DNA from: Oryzobacter faecalis | GTDB lineage: Bacteria; Actinomycetota; Actinomycetes; Actinomycetales; Dermatophilaceae | Reading direction: 5' to 3' | DNA: 64,000 nt | Assembly: GCF_046764005.1 (NCBI RefSeq) | Contig: NZ_JBKOFW010000011.1 | Span: 1-64,000 of the forward strand | In this document: piece by piece, positions 1 through 7,100 of the stretch | Position numbering within the stretch: position 1 is the stretch's first letter | Layout: every line of letters starts with the position of its first letter | Made by a program: the position numbers and the translations under genes | The notes under the pieces: generated by a model | The model's input: only the letters and a program-made list of their open reading frames with translations | Databases searched by the model: none | What the model was told of the DNA's origin: nothing

Positions 1-381
1 GGCTGGACCGCCCGCATGATGCCCGGCGCCGTCCTCGAATGGACCGACCCCACCGGGCGCGTCACCACCACCCACCCACAGGACGCCCTCCACGGCGCCG
101 TCCTCCCCGCCCCCGACCAGACCCCCGCCCGTCCCTCCCAGACCGCCGGCGAGCCCGCCTCCCTCGGCGACACGAGGTCCGGCATCCAGCTCGAACACCT
201 CCTGCAACGGCTCCCCGGCGCCACGGTGTGGACCCGAGCCTGCCCCCGCGACCGCCGGCTCAGCGTCCTCCACGCCCGACTGGCCGGGCGCAGCGAGGCC
301 GCAGGGGTCACCGGACGCCGCGGCGACCTCCTAAACGCCCCGGGACGTCGGGTGCGCCGCCTCGACGTCCCGCCGTTCTGA
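1..381 (+). CDS. C-terminal fragment of a DUF222/HNH endonuclease-like protein (5' end outside window)
   Basis: The reading frame is open from the first base and ends at a TGA at 379-381. It starts with Gly-Trp-Thr and continues with a Glu-Trp-Thr-Asp-Pro-Thr-Gly-Arg segment. This resembles the end of actinobacterial DUF222/HNH proteins, where a Trp-Thr-x-Pro-x-Gly strand follows the HNH motif. The HNH residues themselves would lie upstream and are not visible. The remaining ~90 residues are low-complexity, rich in Pro, Arg and Ala, and look like a variable tail. Members of this family are usually multicopy and of poorly defined function. The family call is an inference from a short segment. 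Confidence 0.5.
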   Translation, partial: GWTARMMPGAVLEWTDPTGRVTTTHPQDALHGAVLPAPDQTPARPSQTAGEPASLGDTRSGIQLEHLLQRLPGATVWTRACPRDRRLSVLHARLAGRSEAAGVTGRRGDLLNAPGRRVRRLDVPPF

Positions 382-435
382 CCGGTCGACCGCCCCCGCC
401 TCGCCGGCCGAGAGGATCCCGTGGCGGGCGCCGCC

Positions 436-930
436 TCAGCGGTAGTTCGTGTAGTTCAGCGCGACGTCGAGGTCCTTCTCCTTGAGCAGGCGCTGTACGG
501 CCTGGAGGTCGTCGCGCGACTTGCTCGTGACGCGGACCTCGTCGCCCTGGATCTGGGTCTTGACGTTCTTCGGGCCCTCGTCGCGGATGATCTTGGTGAT
601 CTTCTTGGCGTTCTCGGAGGAGATGCCCTCCTTGAGCCCCACGTCGAGCTTGTACTCCTTGCCCGACAGGCGCGGCCCGGCCTCGGGGACCTCTAGGTGC
701 TTGAGCGAGACGCCCCGCTTGACGAGCCACGTCTGCACGACGTCGAGGACGGCCTTGCAGCGGTCCTCGCTGTTGGCCTCCATCTTGATGACCTCGCCGG
801 CGAGCTCGACCCGGGCACCGACGTTCTTGAAGTCGTAGCGGTTCGCGATCTCCTTCGCCGCCGCGTTGACGGCGTTCGCGATCTCCTGCTTGTCGTAGGT
901 GCTGACGATGTCGAAGCTGCTGTCCGCCAC
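436..930 (-). CDS. YajQ family nucleotide-binding protein
   Basis: This 164-residue protein matches the usual length of the YajQ family (DUF520). It starts with the typical Ser-Phe-Asp-Ile-Val-Ser segment and ends with Leu-Asn-Tyr-Thr-Asn-Tyr-Arg. The family has two ferredoxin-like folds, and some members bind cyclic di-GMP. The role in actinobacteria is unclear. The start is GTG at 928-930, with a good ribosome-binding site on the minus strand (GGAGG, complement of about 935-940). The gene stands alone and diverges from the tRNA downstream. The family call is secure; the function is not. Confidence 0.93.
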   Translation of the reverse strand: MADSSFDIVSTYDKQEIANAVNAAAKEIANRYDFKNVGARVELAGEVIKMEANSEDRCKAVLDVVQTWLVKRGVSLKHLEVPEAGPRLSGKEYKLDVGLKEGISSENAKKITKIIRDEGPKNVKTQIQGDEVRVTSKSRDDLQAVQRLLKEKDLDVALNYTNYR

Positions 931-1003
931 GGGTCCTCCAGGGTTGCCTCGGGGCCGGTCCGGGGTGCTGGACGGCCGATTCGGTGAGTCGAGTACGGCT
1001 TGC

Positions 1004-1009
1004 TATCCT
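1004..1009 (+). promoter_or_regulatory. Probable -10 element of the masked tRNA gene
   Basis: TATCCT lies 13 nt before the first base of the tRNA acceptor stem. A weak -35 candidate, TCGGTG at 981-986, sits 17 bp upstream. The position suits a tRNA promoter. This is motif matching only. Confidence 0.4.
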
Positions 1010-1022
1010 TCCATGCGCACCA

Positions 1023-1103
1023 GGCAGGTTGNNNNNNNNNNNNNNNNNNNNNNNNNNNNNNNNNNNNNNNNNNNNNNNNNNNNNNNNNNNNNNNNACCTG
1101 CCA
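1023..1103 (+). tRNA. tRNA with interior masked by Ns, probably tRNA-Tyr
   Basis: The bases GGCAGGTTG precede a run of 64 Ns (1032-1095), and ACCTGCCA follows it. GGCAGGT (1023-1029) and ACCTGCC (1096-1102) pair perfectly as a 7-bp acceptor stem, with A1103 as discriminator. If the N count is true the gene is 81 nt, the size of a class II tRNA with a long variable arm (Tyr, Leu or Ser). The GGCAGGTTG start fits actinobacterial tRNA-Tyr rather than Leu or Ser. The anticodon is hidden, so the isotype is inferred. A -10-like TATCCT precedes it and a strong terminator follows. Confidence 0.7.
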
Positions 1104-1111
1104 CGCGAGCG

Positions 1112-1144
1112 AGGCCCCGGGCCGGCGAGAGCCGCCCGGGGCCT
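1112..1144. terminator. Strong hairpin between the masked tRNA and the PhoX gene
   Basis: AGGCCCCGGGC (1112-1122) pairs with GCCCGGGGCCT (1134-1144), an 11-bp perfect stem with an 11-nt loop. It lies between converging units and could terminate both. No long T tract follows, as is usual in high-GC actinobacteria. Confidence 0.8.
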
Positions 1145-1151
1145 TCGTGCG

Positions 1152-2552
1152 TCAGGGCCGGGCGTTGCTCGGCCGGCCCCAGGGACCGGTGATCGCGAAG
1201 ACGTACCCCGGTGCGTAGATGTTGGCGAACATGGTCGACCCGTCGGCGCTGAACGCGACGCCGGCGAACTCGCTGCCGTTCAGCGCGTTGCGGGCCAGCG
1301 GGTAGGTCTTGCCCTCCCCGGTCACGCCCACGAGGTGCTGGATGCCGCCCCCGTCCTCGGCGAGGATGACACCGCCGTAGGGCGAGACGCTGATGTTGTC
1401 GGGGCCGTCGTAGCTCCCGGTGTCCGCGGCCGGGTCGAGGTTGACCCCGAAGATCGTGGTGAGGGTGACCTTCTCGGTGGCCGGGTCGTAGAACCAGACC
1501 TGGCCGTCGTGCTCGTTGGCGCTGCCGTCGGCGGCCCGGGCGAAGCTGGCCACGAACCAGGCGCCGTCGTCGCCCCACCAGGCCCCCTCGAGCTTCCGGC
1601 TCCGGGTGACCTGGTCCTCGGCGAACTGCCGGCGGACCGGGGTCGTGCGGGCGTCACGGTCGGGCACCTCCACCCACTCGACCTTGTACTGCGTGCCGGG
1701 CTGGGTGGCCAGCGACAGGTCGGGGACGTGCTGGTCCCCGCGCAGGCAGCGCATGGCCGCCAGGGTGCCGGCAGTGGCGCCTCCCTCGGCGAGGGCGAGG
1801 TCGCGCAGGGCACCCTTGCCGGGGACGAACCCCTCCGGCGGGGTCCAGCGCAGGAACAGCCCGTTGGGGGACGCGGCGTCCTCGGTCTCGTAGATCGCTG
1901 AGGTCGAGGGGTCGACCGCCACGGCCTCGTGCGCGAAGCGGCCGAGGAAGGTCAGCGGGTCGGGGCTGCGGCCGAGGTTGGCCTCCTGGCTCACCGGGTC
2001 GACCTCGAAGACGTAGCCGTGGTCCTTCTGGAACCGCCCGCCCCTGCGCTGCTCGGTCTCCTCGCAGGTCAGCCGCGTCCCCCACGGAGTGACCCCACCG
2101 GCGCAGTTGTTGTGCGTCCCCGCGACGCTCGTGTACTCGCGCAGCCGGTTGCCCTCGGCGTCGACGTCGATCGTCGTCGTGCCGGCCCGGGCGCCCGGGT
2201 CGTAGGTGAGCCCGGCCAGCGGCGGGACGCCGTAGCGCTCGCCGCCGACGATCTCGTGGTTGTTGACGACCGAGGACCCGTCGCCGAGGGGGAAGATCCC
2301 GTTGCCGTCGGGGTCACTGGGCGTGGGAACACCGTCCAGGGTCTGGGTCACCCCGCTGCGGGCGACGACGCGGTAGCGGAACCCGTCGGGCAGGTCCAGC
2401 AGGCCGGCCGGGTCCGGGACGAGCGGGCCGTGGCCGGTGGACCCGCGGGGGACGCTGCCGGCCATCGCCCCCGCGTCCCCGGCGATGACGATTCCCAGGC
2501 CCGCGACGGCGGTGCCCTCGAGGAAGCGGCGGCGGTTGATCAACGACGACAT
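1152..2552 (-). CDS. PhoX/DUF839 family protein, Tat-exported
   Basis: This 466-residue protein begins with a twin-arginine signal: Arg-Arg-Arg-Phe-Leu-Glu-Gly near residues 7-13, then a hydrophobic stretch rich in Gly and Ala. The body matches the PhoX/DUF839 beta-propeller family, with segments such as Asn-Asn-His-Glu, Asn-Asn-Cys-Ala-Gly-Gly-Val-Thr-Pro-Trp-Gly-Thr and a Thr-Cys-Glu-Glu-Thr stretch. Several such positions bind metal in PhoX phosphatases (Fe and Ca cofactors). The likely role is a secreted phosphatase, but DUF839 proteins vary in activity. The start is ATG at 2550-2552, with AGGAG on the minus strand (complement of 2559-2563). No phosphate-box was recognised upstream. Confidence 0.85.
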   Translation of the reverse strand: MSSLINRRRFLEGTAVAGLGIVIAGDAGAMAGSVPRGSTGHGPLVPDPAGLLDLPDGFRYRVVARSGVTQTLDGVPTPSDPDGNGIFPLGDGSSVVNNHEIVGGERYGVPPLAGLTYDPGARAGTTTIDVDAEGNRLREYTSVAGTHNNCAGGVTPWGTRLTCEETEQRRGGRFQKDHGYVFEVDPVSQEANLGRSPDPLTFLGRFAHEAVAVDPSTSAIYETEDAASPNGLFLRWTPPEGFVPGKGALRDLALAEGGATAGTLAAMRCLRGDQHVPDLSLATQPGTQYKVEWVEVPDRDARTTPVRRQFAEDQVTRSRKLEGAWWGDDGAWFVASFARAADGSANEHDGQVWFYDPATEKVTLTTIFGVNLDPAADTGSYDGPDNISVSPYGGVILAEDGGGIQHLVGVTGEGKTYPLARNALNGSEFAGVAFSADGSTMFANIYAPGYVFAITGPWGRPSNARP

Positions 2553-2761
2553 GGCGTGCTCCTGACCGTGTGGAAGGGACCACCCCGCCCGCTCTGGTGC
2601 GGACGAGGCGCCTCGCCCCTCGACCCCGCCCGGCTCGTCGCGTCCAGCCGCACCTCGCCGTCGTCACCGAAGGACCAGGTCCGACCACGATGGCCCCCTT
2701 TCGGGGTGACACGCCACAGGACCCTGATCGGACTTCCCGAACCGCGCCCTACGCTCGGCGC
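2553..2761. promoter_or_regulatory. Divergent intergenic region between phoX-like and AI-2E permease genes
   Basis: This 209-bp spacer holds both promoters. On the plus side TACGCT (2750-2755) lies 6 nt before the ATG at 2762, a spacing that predicts a leaderless mRNA for the permease. On the minus side only the ribosome-binding site of the phoX-like gene is clear. No strong inverted repeat was seen. Confidence 0.5.
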
Positions 2762-3964
2762 ATGGAGCCCACCCCCGCCCCCGCCGCCTCGTCCTCGGTG
2801 TCGGTGACCCGCGGGCCCCGGTCCGAGTGGCGCCGCGCGTGGGTGGTCGTCGGGGTCCTCGCCCTCGTGCTCGTCCTCTGGTTCGTCCTCACCCGGGGGA
2901 GCCAGACCGTCTTCTACGTCGTCATGAGCTGGTTCGCGGCGCTCGCGATGGAGCCGGCCGTCTCGCGCCTGGCACGATGGATGCCACGGGCGGCCGCGAC
3001 CGCCGCGGTCATGCTCGCCTTCTTCGCGTCGGTCGTCGCCTTCCTCTGGGCGTTCGGCAGCCTCCTCGTCGACCAGCTGGCCGCCCTGGTGACGGCCGTG
3101 CCCGACATCGCCACCGACGTCCTCGACCAGGTCAACCGGGCCACCGGGTCGCAGTACACGGTCGACAACCTCCTCGAGTCGGTCGGCGTCAGCCCCTCGG
3201 ACCTCTCCGGGTACGCGCAGGACGTCGCGTTCGGCGTCCTGGGGTTCGTCACGGCCGTCCTCTCGACCGCCTTCGGGCTCTTCGTCGTCGCGTTCTTCGT
3301 CTTCTACATCTCGGTGGGGATGCCGACCCTGCGCCTCTGGCTCGGCGAGCGGATGCCGCCGCGCCTCCAGGTCCCCTTCCTCACCGCGTGGGAGCTGACG
3401 AGGGTCAAGGTCGGGGGCTACATCGCGGCCCGGGTCGTCCTCGCCTCGATCAACGCGGTCGCGAGCGGGGTGGCGTTCTTCCTGCTCGACCTGCCGTACT
3501 GGCTGCCGCTCGCGCTGTGGACCGGCGTCGTCGCGCAGTTCATCCCGAACGTCGGGACCTACGTCTCCATCGCGCTGCCGGTCGTCGTGGGGCTCACCTC
3601 GGGCGACCCGCTGCTCGGGCTCTGGGTGCTCGTCTGGGGCATCGCCTACCAGCAGGTCGAGAACCTCACCCTCGAGCCGCGCATCTCCGCGAAGGCGGTC
3701 GACGTCCACCCGGCCGTCTCCTTCGGGGCGGCCCTCCTCGGCGCCCAGCTCTTCGGGCTCTCCGGCGCGCTCATGGGCGTCCCAGTGGCCGCGACGATCA
3801 TGGCGATGCTCGAGATCTACCAGCGCCGGTACGCGCTGACTCCCGAGACCGAGGCCCGGGTCGCCGCGCTGGTCACCCCGCGTGTCGAGGACGACGGCGC
3901 GGACGACGGCGAGGCCGACGAGGAGGGCGGCGCGTCGGGCCCCCCGCCCCCACCCCGCGACTGA
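2762..3964 (+). CDS. AI-2E family (YdiK/PerM-like) membrane permease
   Basis: The 400-residue protein has a short Pro/Ala-rich cytoplasmic start, then about eight hydrophobic segments. The C-terminal half carries the AI-2E/PF01594 signature, with Phe-Ile-Pro-Asn-Val-Gly-Thr-Tyr and Leu-Glu-Pro-Arg-Ile near residues 255-310. The family was named after a putative autoinducer-2 exporter, but other members are Na+/H+ antiporters or unassigned, so the substrate is unknown. The tail after ~370 is acidic and ends in a Pro run. The frame is open further upstream, but ATG 2762 is preferred because upstream residues look non-coding and a TACGCT -10-like element sits 6 nt before it. Confidence 0.88.
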   Translation: MEPTPAPAASSSVSVTRGPRSEWRRAWVVVGVLALVLVLWFVLTRGSQTVFYVVMSWFAALAMEPAVSRLARWMPRAAATAAVMLAFFASVVAFLWAFGSLLVDQLAALVTAVPDIATDVLDQVNRATGSQYTVDNLLESVGVSPSDLSGYAQDVAFGVLGFVTAVLSTAFGLFVVAFFVFYISVGMPTLRLWLGERMPPRLQVPFLTAWELTRVKVGGYIAARVVLASINAVASGVAFFLLDLPYWLPLALWTGVVAQFIPNVGTYVSIALPVVVGLTSGDPLLGLWVLVWGIAYQQVENLTLEPRISAKAVDVHPAVSFGAALLGAQLFGLSGALMGVPVAATIMAMLEIYQRRYALTPETEARVAALVTPRVEDDGADDGEADEEGGASGPPPPPRD

Positions 3965-3973
3965 CGCAGATCA

Positions 3974-4002
3974 CCCACGCCGTCGTCCCCTCGGGGCGTG
4001 GG
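3974..4002 (+). terminator. Hairpin after the AI-2E permease gene
   Basis: CCCACGCC (3974-3981) pairs with GGCGTGGG (3995-4002), an 8-bp GC-rich stem 10 nt after the stop codon. It separates the permease from the carboxylase gene. Confidence 0.6.
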
Positions 4003-4047
4003 CACCTCGCGATGAGTCGGATGGGGACGGCGGTGGCCGAGTGCTCA

Positions 4048-4061
4048 TTACTCGCGCGTCA
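4048..4061. promoter_or_regulatory. Imperfect palindrome upstream of the carboxylase gene
   Basis: TTACTCGCGCGTCA is a 14-bp imperfect palindrome (5 of 7 pairs match) 83 bp before the carboxylase start. Its TTACYCG half also occurs on the minus strand in front of the mce operon (47423-47429). A TetR-type operator for lipid-related genes is possible. The regulator is unknown and the match is weak. Confidence 0.25.
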
Positions 4062-4144
4062 CCTCGGGTTGGTGACAGGCTCGGGACGCGGCGGGTCAGC
4101 CCCGTCCACGACGAGCCGACGAACCGACCCCTGGAGGACCACGG

Positions 4145-7100
4145 ATGTTCACGCGGATCGCCATCGTCAACCGCGGTGAGGCCGCCATGCGACTCGTGCA
4201 CGCGGTGCGCGACCTCAACGCGCAGGCGGGTCCGGACGGCCACCGCATCGAGGTGGTGGCCCTGCACACCGAGGCCGAGCGCTCGGCGATGTTCGTCCGC
4301 GAGTCCGACGTCGCGTACGACCTCGGCCCCGCGTCGGCCCGTCCCTACCTCGACCACGCGGTGCTCGAGAAGGCCCTGCTCGAGACCCGCGCCGACGCCG
4401 CGTGGGTCGGCTGGGGGTTCGTCGCCGAGGACCCCGCGTTCGCGGAGCTGTGCGAGCGGATCGGGGTGACCTTCATCGGGCCCAGCGCCGAGGCGATGCG
4501 CAAGCTCGGCGACAAGATCGGGTCCAAGCTCATCGCCGAGGAGGTCGGCGTGCCGGTCGCGCCGTGGAGCCGGGGTGGGGTCGACACGCTCGAGGAGGCC
4601 GTGGCGTCGGCCGCCGAGATCGGCTACCCCCTGATGCTCAAGGCCACGGCCGGCGGTGGTGGGCGCGGCATCCGCAAGGTCACCTCCGACGCCGAGCTCA
4701 CCGACGCCTACGAGCGCACCCGCGACGAGGCCGAGCGGGCCTTCGGGTCCGGTGTCGTGTTCCTCGAGAAGCTCGTCACGGGGGCCCGGCACGTCGAGGT
4801 GCAGGTCATCGCCGACGGGCAGGGCTCGGCGTGGGCGATCGGCGTCCGCGACTGCTCGGTGCAGCGGCGCAACCAGAAGGTCATCGAGGAGTCGTCCTCG
4901 CCGGTCCTCGACGAGACGCAGGCCCTCGAGCTCAAGGCGTCGGCCGAGCGGCTCGCCATCGCGGTGGGCTACGCCGGCGCCGGCACGGTCGAGTTCCTCT
5001 ACCACCCGGGCGAGCGCTTCTTCGCGTTCCTCGAGGTCAACACCCGCCTCCAGGTCGAGCACCCGATCACCGAGGTCGTCACCCGCACCGACCTCGTGCG
5101 GCTGCAGATCCACGTCGCGTCCGGGGGGCGCCTGGAGGGCAGCCGCCCCGACGAGATCGGCCACGCGGTCGAGGCCCGCCTCAACGCCGAGGACCCCGAC
5201 CGCGACTTCGCCCCCGCCCCCGGTCGCATCGCGCACCTCGAGCTCCCCGCCGGCCCGGGCATCCGCGTCGACACCGGTGTGGCAGAGGGCGACTCGATCC
5301 CAGCCGACTTCGACTCCATGATCGCGAAGATCATCGCCAGCGGTCGCGACCGCGACGAGGCGCTCGCCCGGCTGCGGCGCGCGATGCGCGAGACGACGGT
5401 CGTCATCGAGGGCGGCGCGACGAACAAGTCCTTCATCCTCGACCTGCTCAAGCAGCCCGAGGTCATCGACGGCTCGGCCGACACCGGGTGGATCGACCGC
5501 GTCCGGTCCGAGGGCCGGCTCGTGGCCACCGAGCACAGCGGTGTCGCCCTCGTCGTCGCGGGGATCGAGGCGTACGAGGAGGCCGAGGCGTTCGAGCGGA
5601 CCCGCCTCCTCGAGACCGCTCGTGGCGGACGGCCCCAGGTGCAGCACGACGTCGGCCGCGCGGTCGACCTCAAGCTGCGCGGCACCGCCTACAAGGTCAC
5701 CGTGTTCCGCACCGGCCCGGCGCGGTTCCGCGTCACGGTGGCCGACCCGACCGGAGAGGCCCACACGGTCGACGCCGACCTCGAGCGGGTCGGCCCCTAC
5801 GCCAGCCGGATCCGCGTCGCCGACCGCACGCACCGGCTCGTCACCGCCTCGCACGGCCCGGTCCAGCTCGTCGAGGTCGACGGCGTCACCCATCGCGTCT
5901 CCCGCGACGAGGGGGGCGTGCTGCGTTCTCCCGCACCGGCACTCGTGGTCGCGACGCCCGCAAAGGTCGGCGACGAGGTGGCGGCGGGCGCGCCGGTCCT
6001 CGTCCTCGAGTCGATGAAGATGGAGACCGTCCTCCCGGCCCCCTTCGCGGCCCGGGTGAAGGAGCTCCTCGTCTCCACGGGCAGCCAGGTCGAGACCGGC
6101 GCCGCCCTCGTGCGGCTCGAGCCCACGGGCGACGGCGCCGAGGCGGCGGCCGAGGCGGCGGGGGACGCGGTCGACCTCGACCTGCCCGACGAGCTCGAGG
6201 ACGGCGACGCGGCCGAGCGCGCCGCCCGGGGTCGCGCCGACCTCTCGGCGATGCTCCTCGGCTACGACCTCGACCCGACCCACGAGAGCCGCACCGTGGC
6301 GCGCTACCTCGCCGCGCGGGACGAGCTCGCCGCCGCCGGGAGCTCGCCGGTCGCCGACGAGATGTCGCTGCTCGCGTGCTTCGCCGACTTCGCCGAGCTG
6401 AGCCGCAACCGCCCGGTCGGCGAGGAGGCCCACGTCGAGAACCGCGTGCACAGCCCGCGGGAGCACTTCCACACCTTCCTGCAGACCCTCGACCCCGAGC
6501 GCGGCGGGCTCCCCGCGGACTTCGTCGGCCGCCTCGAGCGGGTGCTGGCGCACTACGGCGTCGACGGCGTCGAGCGCTCGGAGGGCCTCGAGCGCGCCGT
6601 GTTCCGCGTGTTCCTCGCCCAGCAGCGCTCCGCCCCCGAGGTCGCGATGGCGACGTCGATCCTCCAGCGCTGGCTCACCGAGCCCGCGCCCGAGGCTCCC
6701 CACGACGCCACGGCCCGTGAGCTGCTCGACCGTCTCGTCGCCGCGACGCAGCTGCGCTTCCCGATCGTCGGCGACCTCGCGCGCAGCGTCCGGTTCCGGT
6801 GGTTCGACCAGCCGCTCGTCGACGCCGACCGTGCGTCCGTGCTGGGCTCGGTCGGCGCCGAGCTGGACGAGATCGACGCCCTGCCCGACGGCCCCGACCG
6901 CACCGCCAGGATCGACGCGCTGGCGGCGATCCCCGAGCGGATCGTGCGCTTCCTCGGCGAGCGGCTGCGGCGCGCGGTGCCCGCACGCGAGCCGATGCTC
7001 GCCGTGCTCGTCAAGCGGCACTACCGCGAGCACGCCCTCCACGACCTCACCGAGTCGACGGTGGGCGGTCGGGCCGTGGCCACGGCGGACTACGCGCTCG

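Noticed and set aside
2570..2761. 64-residue N-terminal extension of the AI-2E permease
   Set aside because: The extension is Arg/Pro-rich, overlaps the promoter-like TACGCT and has no membrane or family signature.
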